DNA from: Collimonas fungivorans
GTDB lineage: Bacteria; Pseudomonadota; Gammaproteobacteria; Burkholderiales; Burkholderiaceae_D
Direction: 5' to 3'
Assembly: GCF_028292705.1 (NCBI RefSeq)
Contig: NZ_JAQGLV010000218.1
Coordinates: 1-43,787, forward strand
Length of the DNA: 43,787 nucleotides
Part shown: positions 9,149-16,718 of the stretch, one piece after another
Layout of the letters: each line of letters starts with the position of its first letter
How positions within the stretch are numbered: the first letter of the stretch is position 1
The notes under the pieces: model-generated
What the model saw: the letters and a program-made list of their open reading frames with translations, nothing else
Databases searched by the model: none
What the model was told of the DNA's origin: nothing
Position numbers and translations under genes: made by a program

Positions 9149-10439
9149 GTTGTTGCTCCTTTGTTTTTCCCGATGATCGTGTGGCCGCGCCGGCAGGCGA
9201 TGACGAAGAGTCAGCCGCTCTTCCTACAGTGCATCCGACCAGGAACCAGAGGATGCCGGCGGTTTTCAAGGCAAACAGCGAGGTGCCGCTGACGCACAGG
9301 ATCAGGGAGATGTACAGCGTGATATAGACGCGGAAGCGGTTGCCCCGCTCGTCCTCCATCCTCAGCATCCAGAACGGCAGCCACAGCAGGAAACACAGCG
9401 GCAGGCCGAGCCGCGTCAGCAGGGAGGGGTAACCCATGTCGCCGAAATTGGTGTTGTAGCCGTCCAGGCCCAGCAGCATGCCGATATCCAGGTCCAGCAG
9501 CGTGCGGCCGCTTACGTACAGCCGGCCCAGGAAGCTGTCGCTGTACCGGCCGTCGAAGAAAGCCCCGATCAGCAGCAGCATCAGCGCGCTCAGCAACGGC
9601 AGCACGATCAGCCAGGCGTTGCTGCTCTTGGCCAGCGGCGAACAGCGCAGCGCGATCAGCACGGCGACCGTGATCATGCCGTAACGCGAATCGCTCATGA
9701 TGATCATGAGGGCCGCGGACAGCAGGAAAAAAAGCATGTCCTTGAACTCTTCACGTCGTTTCGACAAGCCCCAGGCAGCGATGATCACCGCAAAATTCCC
9801 GAGCGAAACCGGTTCCAGGAAAACCGAGGATATGCGGTGGCTGCCGAGCAGCGACGGCAGTATGGTGCGGCCGATCCCCTCCGGCCTTATCCCGTTCAGC
9901 CCCAGCACGCTGTCTTTGGCCCAGTTGGAACCGGCAGCCAGGCCGCCCTGGTTGACGTAATAGGAAAAAATATTGAAGATGCGCGAATAAAAATCAAGGA
10001 AAAACCATTCGGCAAAACCGAAAGCCAGCACCAGCAGCACCGCCAGCTTGAGCAGGCGGTCGGCATACCGGATATCGCCGATCTGGCGGCCGATACCGTA
10101 GAACAGGATAGGAATCATCACATCCCGGAATCCTTTCGGATCCAGCTGGTTGCGCATGATCGCCAGCAGGAACAGGTAGGCCGCTGCCAGGGCGGCGATG
10201 GCGACCAGTTCCAGCCTGATGTTCTTGCTCAGCACCACCATGCACAACAGGTAGATGACAAATTCCGAAAACACCACGCCCGCAGTGGAGATGGCATGGA
10301 CGTTGGTATGGATAGCGCACAGGGCCGCCTGGTACAGCAGCGCGGCCATGAGTATCCAGAACGTCAGCCGTTCGGCCGGCACCGACAGGCCGGCCGAGCG
10401 TGGAAAAATGTAATCCCTGATGTTTGCAAAATTCTGCAT
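9138..10439 (-). CDS. Wzy-like polysaccharide polymerase / O-antigen ligase family membrane protein
   Basis: A 433-residue polytopic membrane protein with about 11 hydrophobic segments and a longer polar loop in the middle (roughly residues 160-220, containing YYVNQGGLAAGSNW and RISSVFLEPVSLGNFA). The EPxxLGN pattern and the FGDMGYPSLLTRLGLP stretch are typical of Eps/O-antigen polymerases. It should join repeat units at the periplasmic face. An upstream in-frame TTG at 10458-10460 overlaps the previous stop, but the ATG at 10437-10439 has AAAGGGA at good distance and is preferred. Sequence conservation in this family is low, so the assignment leans on topology and operon place. Confidence 0.8.
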   Translation of the reverse strand: MQNFANIRDYIFPRSAGLSVPAERLTFWILMAALLYQAALCAIHTNVHAISTAGVVFSEFVIYLLCMVVLSKNIRLELVAIAALAAAYLFLLAIMRNQLDPKGFRDVMIPILFYGIGRQIGDIRYADRLLKLAVLLVLAFGFAEWFFLDFYSRIFNIFSYYVNQGGLAAGSNWAKDSVLGLNGIRPEGIGRTILPSLLGSHRISSVFLEPVSLGNFAVIIAAWGLSKRREEFKDMLFFLLSAALMIIMSDSRYGMITVAVLIALRCSPLAKSSNAWLIVLPLLSALMLLLIGAFFDGRYSDSFLGRLYVSGRTLLDLDIGMLLGLDGYNTNFGDMGYPSLLTRLGLPLCFLLWLPFWMLRMEDERGNRFRVYITLYISLILCVSGTSLFALKTAGILWFLVGCTVGRAADSSSSPAGAATRSSGKTKEQQHAH

Positions 10440-10456
10440 GCGCTTGGTTCCCTTTA

Positions 10457-11329
10457 TCAAAAACTCACCAGCACCGAACCCACCACTTCCGTGCCGCTGC
10501 GGCGCAACTGGTCGCTGAAGGCGGTGAGATCTGCCACCCGGGTACGGTCTTTGCGCACCACCAGCAGCACCCCGCCGGCGCGGGCAGCGATAGTCAGGAC
10601 GTCAGCCGCGCTAGAGCATGCCGGCGTGTCATACAGGATGACGTCGAAACGGCTGCGCAAAGTCTGGTTCAAGGCATTGAAGCTGGAGCGGTTGATCAGT
10701 TCCTGCGGATTCGGCACCGACGATCCGGCCGGCAGCAGCGACAGGTCGGCGAACGACTCGGCAACGGCGAGCGGTTCCAGGCCGGCGCGTCCGGCCAGCA
10801 CATCGGCCAGCCCATGCCCCGCCGCCAGGTTGAATATCCGCTGCTGGCGCGGCTGGCGCAGGTTGGCGTCCACCAGCAAGGTCTGCAAGCCCAGCTGCGA
10901 GAACACAATGGCCAGGTTGGCGGCCATCAGGCTGGTGCCGTCGCCCGCGTTGACGCTGGCGATAGCCAGCGTCTTGCGGCTGACGGTGAACCAGCGCAGC
11001 ATCAATTGGCTGCGCACCGAACGCAGCATTTCCACTTCGGCGCTGAAAGGCTGGTAGGCGGCGACCAGGGCGGCCGGATAATTTCCCGCGCTTTCCTGGT
11101 AGGGATAGTCGAACTGGCGCGACAGCACTTGCTGGATATCCAATTCGCTGACCAGTCCCAGCCGTTGCGCCGCTTCGCCGAAACGCAGTCCCTGTTCCTG
11201 TTGCAGCCGCCGCACGCGTTCTGCCTGCTCGGGCGTGAGTTTGCCTTGCTCTACCAGCATGCGGCCCATATTGCCGTCCTTGCGGGGCGACATTGCGCTG
11301 TCAAAGAGAGGACTGACCGGTTTATTCAT
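10457..11329 (-). CDS. epsG: EpsG-like chain-length/tyrosine-kinase-type P-loop ATPase with degenerate Walker A
   Basis: A 290-residue protein of the CpsD/CapB/EpsG family. The first about 85 residues hold the extra EpsG domain related to the GspE/EpsE N-domain (GRMLVEQGKLTPEQAERV, then LGLVSELDIQQVLSRQFDYPY). The P-loop domain follows: the Walker A site reads VNAGDGTSLMAANLA, so the usual Lys of GxGK[S/T] is Thr; Walker A' is LLVDANLRQPRQ and Walker B is VILYDTPA. It ends at GSVLVSF without the Tyr cluster of BY-kinases. With EpsF it would control polymer length. EpsG homologues with GDGRS-like loops are known, so the missing Lys may be a family trait. Start has AAAGGTG upstream. Confidence 0.85.
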   Translation of the reverse strand: MNKPVSPLFDSAMSPRKDGNMGRMLVEQGKLTPEQAERVRRLQQEQGLRFGEAAQRLGLVSELDIQQVLSRQFDYPYQESAGNYPAALVAAYQPFSAEVEMLRSVRSQLMLRWFTVSRKTLAIASVNAGDGTSLMAANLAIVFSQLGLQTLLVDANLRQPRQQRIFNLAAGHGLADVLAGRAGLEPLAVAESFADLSLLPAGSSVPNPQELINRSSFNALNQTLRSRFDVILYDTPACSSAADVLTIAARAGGVLLVVRKDRTRVADLTAFSDQLRRSGTEVVGSVLVSF

Positions 11330-11358
11330 TTTGTTTCACCTTTCCGGTTGGCGCGCGA

Positions 11359-12750
11359 TCATCGCGATAAAAACAGCTGGGGGAATGCAATCCTGCGTGC
11401 CGGCTTGTGCCACACGATGGTGCCCAGCACCGGCGCATCCAGCACGTTGAGCAGGTCGTTGCCGGTCCTGACGCGCCGGTTCGCCAGTTCCGCCAGCACT
11501 GCCAGGGCCAGTCCGAGCATGCTGCCGAACAGCAGCGACAGCACCATGTTGAGCGGGATATTCGGGCTGGCGGGACGGCTCGGCACCATGGCCGGACTCA
11601 GCACGGAGACGTCGGACTGGTTCGACTGCCCTTCCAGTTCGGTCTGGCTCAGGCGCTGGGCGGCGGCATCGTAGGCATGCTGCGCACTCTCGACATCCTT
11701 GGCCAGCACCGACAGTTCGTCGCGGGCGCGGTTGAGCTGCAGCACCTTGGCGGTCTGCGCCGTCAGCGCGGCGCGGATTTCGCCCGTGCGCTGGCGCTGG
11801 ATACGGGCGTTGTTGGCGGCGCCGGCGTTGGTGGCGCTGATGCTGCTGTTGAGTTCGGAGCGCAACTGGTCGACCTCAGCCTTGGCGGCCTGGTACTGCG
11901 GGTGGTTGCGGTCCAGGTTCTGCGACAGCAAGGCGAATTTCCCTTCCGCCGTCGCCAGCGACGCTTTCAGGTTCTGCACCAGCACGTTGGAAATCACGTC
12001 CGGCGAATCGCGGCCGCCGCTGCCCATCGCCTGGCTGCCGCGCGACGAGGCTTCCGCCCCCTGCCCTTGGGCCAGCACCAGCTGGCTCGATAAATCATTG
12101 AGGCGCGTGGTCTCGACGTCCAGGTGGCCATCGGCGCTGACTAGGCCATGCTCTTGCTGGTAGCGCGACATTTTTTCCTCGGCCTGCTCCAGCGCGGCGC
12201 GCAAGGTCGTGGTCTGCTGCGTGAAATACTGGGCTGCCTGCCGCAAAGGTTCGACCTTGATCTGCAGGTTCATCTGCTGATACGCTGCCGCAATGCCGTT
12301 TGCCGCCTGCGCCGTGAATGCCGGATCGCTGCCCTTGGCCGTGATTTCTATCATGCTGCTTTCACGCGAAGGCGCCACATCCACCATCTTTTGCAAGGAA
12401 TCGGCCAGCCATTCGCGGATCGAACCCTTGCCGTTCGCCGCTTGCCGGAAGCGTTGCTGAGTGAGCGGATTGTCGGCCAGGCCCAGCATGTCCACCGCCT
12501 TCAGCGCCACGCCCCTGCTGCCGACGATATCGACCTGGGTAGCGACGTAGCCGGACACCAGCTGCGCCGGCAGCACCCGGCCCGACACCGGATCCGTGCC
12601 CTTGTAATTAAGCAGCAGCGTAGTCGAAGTCCGGTAGACCCTGGGCAAGGCGAAGCTCACCGCGGCAGTGGCCACGACGGCAATCAGCAAGGTCAGCAGG
12701 ATGACCTTGTAGCGTGCGCGCAGGATGCTTAGAAGCTGTGGGAAAGTCAT
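11359..12750 (-). CDS. epsF: EpsF-like chain-length determinant (Wzz family)
   Basis: A 463-residue inner-membrane co-polymerase. An N-terminal membrane segment (about residues 14-36, following LLSILRARYK) and a C-terminal one with Pro/Gly content (SPNIPLNMVLSLLFGSMLGLA region near residue 415) flank a long periplasmic domain with coiled-coil character (about residues 160-380). This is the Wzz/GNVR layout, and RVYRTSTTLLLNYKGTDPVSG is typical of the EpsF subgroup. An upstream in-frame ATG would add 12 residues, but the ATG at 12748-12750 has AAAGGAG six bases upstream and is chosen. It regulates chain length with EpsG and contacts the exporter EpsE, whose gene lies just upstream. Confidence 0.9.
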   Translation of the reverse strand: MTFPQLLSILRARYKVILLTLLIAVVATAAVSFALPRVYRTSTTLLLNYKGTDPVSGRVLPAQLVSGYVATQVDIVGSRGVALKAVDMLGLADNPLTQQRFRQAANGKGSIREWLADSLQKMVDVAPSRESSMIEITAKGSDPAFTAQAANGIAAAYQQMNLQIKVEPLRQAAQYFTQQTTTLRAALEQAEEKMSRYQQEHGLVSADGHLDVETTRLNDLSSQLVLAQGQGAEASSRGSQAMGSGGRDSPDVISNVLVQNLKASLATAEGKFALLSQNLDRNHPQYQAAKAEVDQLRSELNSSISATNAGAANNARIQRQRTGEIRAALTAQTAKVLQLNRARDELSVLAKDVESAQHAYDAAAQRLSQTELEGQSNQSDVSVLSPAMVPSRPASPNIPLNMVLSLLFGSMLGLALAVLAELANRRVRTGNDLLNVLDAPVLGTIVWHKPARRIAFPQLFLSR

Positions 12751-12796
12751 GAAAGCTCCTTTCGAGTGGCGGCGTGAGAATGACAATGGATCAACA

Positions 12797-13606
12797 TCAA
12801 AACAGGCTCTCTTTCACATACACGACATCGTCCGTCTGCAATACTTCGTCGCGCTTGGCGTCGATCATCACGGTATTGCCGCTGCTGTCGCGCCGCTTGA
12901 TGCGCACCCCGCGCTCGGTGCCGCGCGGCGTCAGGCCGCCTCCGATCGACAAGGCCTGGGCGATGGTCATGTTGCGTTCCAGCCGGTAGCCGCCGGGGTG
13001 CTGCACTTCGCCGTAGATATAGAATTTCGGCGCACGGTCGACATAGATCATGTCGCCGTTGACCAGGTCCAGGTTCGATTTCATGTCGACGGCCTGGATC
13101 ATTTCCTGCAGGTTGACCACCTGCTTGCTGCTCTTGCCATTACGGGTGCGGATCACCACGGCGGTATCGCCGCCTTCCGGTCCGACGCCGCCGGCCATCG
13201 CCAGCATGTCGGTCACGCTGCGCTTGCCTGCGATCGGGTAACGGCCCGGATGCAACACCTGGCCGAGCACCGATACCTGCTGGCTCTGCAGCTCGGTGAC
13301 CGTGACGTTGACTTCCGCCTTGCGCAGGAACCCGCCGCCGGTCAGCATGTCGGAGATTTTTTTCTCGGCTTCCGCAGTCGACAATCCGCCGATGCTGACC
13401 GCGCCTATCAGCGGAAACGTAATGTTGCCGGCATCGCTGACCTTGGTTTCCAGGCTCAGGTCAGGATTCCCGAACACCGAGATCTTCAAGCCGTCGCCGG
13501 CGCCGATCGGCGTATCCGCCGCGCTGGCGGAATTGCTGGAAAACGCCAGCAGCAGCACCAGCAAGCATATGTAGATTCGTCTCATCATGATGGCCATCCC
13601 ATTCAT
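12797..13606 (-). CDS. epsE: EpsE-like polysaccharide export protein (Wza/OPX family)
   Basis: A 269-residue export protein with an N-terminal signal peptide (hydrophobic ICLLVLLLAFSSNSASA, cleavage after ASA likely, no lipobox Cys). A polysaccharide export (poly_export) domain begins at IGAGDGLKISVFGNPDLS, and two SLBB-type repeats follow, each with a GxV.HPGxY pattern (VLGQVLHPGRYPI and IYGEVQHPGGYRL). It forms or joins the periplasmic/outer-membrane export channel. It is shorter than E. coli Wza and lacks the C-terminal amphipathic barrel helix, so an outer-membrane partner such as the EpsL protein is plausible. The start ATG has AAGGGA upstream. It lies between the epsD-like and epsF-like genes. 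Confidence 0.92.
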   Translation of the reverse strand: MNGMAIMMRRIYICLLVLLLAFSSNSASAADTPIGAGDGLKISVFGNPDLSLETKVSDAGNITFPLIGAVSIGGLSTAEAEKKISDMLTGGGFLRKAEVNVTVTELQSQQVSVLGQVLHPGRYPIAGKRSVTDMLAMAGGVGPEGGDTAVVIRTRNGKSSKQVVNLQEMIQAVDMKSNLDLVNGDMIYVDRAPKFYIYGEVQHPGGYRLERNMTIAQALSIGGGLTPRGTERGVRIKRRDSSGNTVMIDAKRDEVLQTDDVVYVKESLF

Positions 13607-13632
13607 TTATTGTCCCTTCCGGCACAGGTTAT

Positions 13633-14622
13633 TCATTTGAGCCCCGCGACGCCGGACACCTCGATGCTCCTGCGCACCACGGCTTGCTGCTTGCCTGGCG
13701 AGGTTGCCGTGACCGGCAAGGCATTGTTATCGATATCGCCGGCCGGTTTCTCCGCGGGTTTCTCTATGTATTCAAGCTTGGCGGCCGCCCGCAAGCGGGT
13801 GATTTCCGCAATCGCCGTTTCCTGCATCTTCTTGTTCACCAGGTAGCGTTCGATCTGCGGTTCGGCGGCGTCCGGCGCCACCGGACTATCCCTCAGTTCA
13901 GTCAAGGCGCACAATAAATCGCGCTGCCCGTCTTTCATGACAAACAGGCGGTTCCTGCCCAGCGCCTGGAGCCTGCTGCCGACCTCTGGCGGCAGCTCGG
14001 CGCTGCTGTAGGAATACTGCCTTTGCACATGCGCGATCTTGCGTTGCCGGAGCCAGGCAGCCACCTGGTTCAGCGATTTCGAGGAATCCATCACGGCTTT
14101 CAGCGCCGCGCTGAAATCGCGGTCGGCGATGATCAGCTGTTCAACCTCGAAGACCTTGCGGCGCGCAAACATCTCCGGATGCGCATGAAAATAGCTTTCG
14201 ATTTCCGCCTTGCCGGGCTGCTCCTGGTTTCCGGCCTTGGATTCGAGGTAAGCCTGTACGATGGCCTGGGTCTTGAAACGTTCAATAATCTGTATCAACG
14301 CCGGATCGCGGTCGATCTTGTTGCGCAAAGCCTCGTCCAGCAACAGCTGGCGGTCAATCAGCGCCTCCATGGCCTGTTCGCGCACGGCTTGCCGCGGCGC
14401 GGCGCCGTCCTGCTGCAGCCGCTTTGCATATTGCAGTTCGGCTTCAAGCTGCGGCGCGCTGATCTCTTCGCCATTGATCCTGGCTACCACCTGGCCGTTT
14501 TTCTTTTTCTGGTCGTCGCAGGCCGATAAATTTATGACTGTAAGCAGCATCAAGATGCCTATTCCTTTCACGCCTAGCATGTTGTCGATGAGAGACCTAC
14601 GGCCGATACGTTCAGAGCACAT
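13633..14622 (-). CDS. epsD: EpsD-like peptidyl-prolyl cis-trans isomerase lipoprotein
   Basis: A 329-residue lipoprotein: the signal sequence IGILMLLTVINLSACDDQ has the lipobox LSAC with Cys as the first mature residue. The mature part matches the SurA/PrsA-like EpsD family: an N-terminal helical chaperone region (VVARINGEEISAPQLEAELQY) and a parvulin-like region (FEVEQLIIADRDF to GRNRLFVMKDGQ). It probably helps exporter or barrel proteins fold in the periplasm. The long open frame extends 30 codons upstream, but the ATG at 14620-14622 gives the lipoprotein signal and has AGGAG upstream. The C-terminal about 40 residues are low in complexity and Pro/Ala rich. Gene order fits Methylobacillus-type eps clusters. 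Confidence 0.85.
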   Translation of the reverse strand: MCSERIGRRSLIDNMLGVKGIGILMLLTVINLSACDDQKKKNGQVVARINGEEISAPQLEAELQYAKRLQQDGAAPRQAVREQAMEALIDRQLLLDEALRNKIDRDPALIQIIERFKTQAIVQAYLESKAGNQEQPGKAEIESYFHAHPEMFARRKVFEVEQLIIADRDFSAALKAVMDSSKSLNQVAAWLRQRKIAHVQRQYSYSSAELPPEVGSRLQALGRNRLFVMKDGQRDLLCALTELRDSPVAPDAAEPQIERYLVNKKMQETAIAEITRLRAAAKLEYIEKPAEKPAGDIDNNALPVTATSPGKQQAVVRRSIEVSGVAGLK

Positions 14623-14701
14623 CAAGATCCGACTCCTGTTAACGAGACAATGTCCATCGGCGCAGTTGCGGCCGGCGCGCCGATATGGTCGCCGTGTGCG
14701 A

Positions 14702-15220
14702 TCAGGCAGCATGTTGTGCAGCCAACCGCGATGCTGAACCGAAACCGATAGAGGTGCGCATCGGGCGACGGCGAATCTGGTACAGCAACAAGCTGAGCGC
14801 GATCAAAAGCATCGCCCAGCGCGCAGGTTTTTGCGGCGGTTTTGCCCTGAAATCCTTCAGGAAATAAAACAGCAGGTCGTCCGGAGCATTCACGCCAACC
14901 GCCATTTTCCTGGGAGCTTGGAGCAGCCTGGGGCCGGTCGAAAATGCCGCGGGAACAATGCCGGCTGCAGGCCAGGCGTGACCGGTGCGGGCGGCAAAGA
15001 TGTCCGGCGACGCCGCTGCGTCGGGCTGCGCCGCTTCCATCTCGGCGATCGCCGAAGCGGAAGCAGAAGCGGCAGCCTCGCTTGCCGGGTGATAGCCATA
15101 CACCGCCGACGCGCTGCCCGGTCCCGGCTGTCCGTCCAGCTGGAAAACCGGCGCCGCCGCCAGGCTGGGGCCGCAATAGGCGGCCAGCAACAAACTCATC
15201 GAAAGCACAATTCCTCGCAT
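14702..15220 (-). CDS. Unknown secreted/anchored protein in the Eps operon
   Basis: A 172-residue protein that I cannot place in a family. It begins with a clear signal peptide (MRGIVLSMSLLLAAYCGPSLA), continues with an Ala/Ser/Pro-rich low-complexity stretch (about residues 35-95), then a short conserved-looking block (NAPDDLLFYFLKDFRAK), a single membrane segment (ARWAMLLIALSLLLYQI), an Arg cluster (RRRPMR) and a 20-residue tail. A helix followed by Arg recalls sorting tails such as PEP-CTERM, but there is no PEP motif and the tail is too long. GGAGAG precedes the start. It lies between the initiating sugar transferase and epsD, so a role in export or assembly at the inner membrane is likely but unproven. 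Confidence 0.7.
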   Translation of the reverse strand: MRGIVLSMSLLLAAYCGPSLAAAPVFQLDGQPGPGSASAVYGYHPASEAAASASASAIAEMEAAQPDAAASPDIFAARTGHAWPAAGIVPAAFSTGPRLLQAPRKMAVGVNAPDDLLFYFLKDFRAKPPQKPARWAMLLIALSLLLYQIRRRPMRTSIGFGSASRLAAQHAA

Positions 15221-15325
15221 GATTCTCTCCAGGTAAAATCCATCACATTTCCTGAACTGCCTGATACAAAAAACAGTCTCCGCCGGCGCGCAGTTGCGCC
15301 TCGTAGTTACGCTTCGCAGTTGCGC

Positions 15326-16708
15326 TTAATAAGCGTTATCTTTCTTCAGCACCTCTTTGACGGTACGCACGATGATCCACAGGTCCAGCGCCAGCGACCA
15401 GTTGCGCAGGTATTCCAGGTCGAATTCGATCCGCGAACGCATTTTGTCGAGGGTATCGGTCTCTCCGCGGTAGCCGTTCACCTGGGCCCAGCCAGTGATG
15501 CCCGGCTTCACCTTGTGCCGCAACATGTAGCCTTTGATCAGCTTGCGATACATCTCGTTGTGGGCGACGGCATGCGGACGCGGGCCGACGATGCTCATGC
15601 GGCCTTGCAGTACATTGAAGAACTGCGGCAATTCATCCAGCGATGTGCGCCGCAGGAAACCGCCAAAGCGCGTCACGCGGACGTCGTTCTTCTTTGCCTG
15701 GTCAACCACCGCGCCATCTTCGGCAACCGTCATCGAACGGAATTTGTAGACGATGATTTCCTCTCCGTTCAGGCCGTAGCGGCGCTGCGCAAAAATGATG
15801 CGTCCGGGCGAAGAAAGTTTTACGCCGATCGCAATCGCCAGCATGACCGGCAGCAGCATGATCTGGATCAGCAGCGCCAGGATGATGTCGCTGCCGCGTT
15901 TGAGGACGCCGCGCAAGCCGATAAAGGGCGTTTCACAAATGCCGATCACCGGAATTCCCGCAATGTGGTCGAGCCGCGCCTGTATCAGGCCGAAGGTATA
16001 GATGTCGGGCACGAAATAGACGGATGCCGTGGTGTCGCGCAATTCCTCCATCAACGCCAGCACCCGCGGCTGCGCCGACATCGGCAGGCAGATGAAGATG
16101 GTCCGTATCTTGTGGGCGCGCACATAAGGACCGACGTCCGAGATCGCACCGAGGTGCTGGCAATTCATCCCTGCCGGACGGACGACCTGGTCGCGGTCGT
16201 CGAAAAAACCGCGCATGTCGATACCGGCATTGCTGCCGGAAGACAGGCACTTGAGGACGTCGTCGATCGGATCGTTGGAGCCGACGATGATTGCCGAGCG
16301 CAGCCTCAGCTCGCGGCCGAAATGGAAGGCCAGCATATATGCCGTGAGGCGGCTTGCCAGCAGTGCGAAAGGCGCCAGCGCAAACCAGGCCAGGATGACG
16401 CGGTCCGAGAATTCGTAGCGCAGCCCGGTTCCCTGGCCTATCAGGATAAGGATGATGACGGTGATTGCCCAGCCCATGAAGATATCGCCGGCATAGGCGA
16501 GCTGCTTGCCGATATGCAGGGTGCGGTACAGGTCGATCTGTTCGTAGACGTAGGAGGAAATGAAGAAGGCGATAATCATCAGCACCAGGTAGTCGCCGGT
16601 GAATATTTCGTCCTGGGTCATGACGATCAGGTACAGGGAGCCAAGGATAATGAGCGGGTCAAGCAGGCGCTTGAAAAACGAAACCAGCGGAATGTCGTTC
16701 TCAGTCAT
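15326..16708 (-). CDS. Undecaprenyl-phosphate glucose/galactose phosphotransferase (WcaJ/EpsB type)
   Basis: A 460-residue polyisoprenyl-phosphate hexose-1-phosphate transferase. Four N-terminal membrane segments (within the first about 125 residues) are followed by a CoA-binding-like region (SAIIVGSNDPIDDVLKC), a fifth hydrophobic helix (IILALLIQIMLLPVMLAIAIG) and the catalytic domain with FAQRRYGLNGEEIIVYKF, RRTSLDELPQFFNVL and MSIVGPRPHAV. It transfers a hexose-1-phosphate from a UDP-sugar to undecaprenyl phosphate, the first step of repeat-unit assembly at the cytoplasmic membrane. It sits second in the operon, 10 bp after epsL. The domain layout matches TIGR-type undecaprenyl-phosphate glucose phosphotransferases; glucose or galactose cannot be told apart by eye. 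Confidence 0.93.
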   Translation of the reverse strand: MTENDIPLVSFFKRLLDPLIILGSLYLIVMTQDEIFTGDYLVLMIIAFFISSYVYEQIDLYRTLHIGKQLAYAGDIFMGWAITVIILILIGQGTGLRYEFSDRVILAWFALAPFALLASRLTAYMLAFHFGRELRLRSAIIVGSNDPIDDVLKCLSSGSNAGIDMRGFFDDRDQVVRPAGMNCQHLGAISDVGPYVRAHKIRTIFICLPMSAQPRVLALMEELRDTTASVYFVPDIYTFGLIQARLDHIAGIPVIGICETPFIGLRGVLKRGSDIILALLIQIMLLPVMLAIAIGVKLSSPGRIIFAQRRYGLNGEEIIVYKFRSMTVAEDGAVVDQAKKNDVRVTRFGGFLRRTSLDELPQFFNVLQGRMSIVGPRPHAVAHNEMYRKLIKGYMLRHKVKPGITGWAQVNGYRGETDTLDKMRSRIEFDLEYLRNWSLALDLWIIVRTVKEVLKKDNAY

Positions 16709-16718
16709 TTCCCTACCC

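Noticed and set aside
15100-15220. PEP-CTERM or LPXTG-like sorting signal in the unknown Eps protein
   Set aside because: A membrane helix and Arg cluster are present, but there is no PEP or LPXTG motif, the tail after the Arg cluster is too long and no sortase or exosortase gene is in the window.
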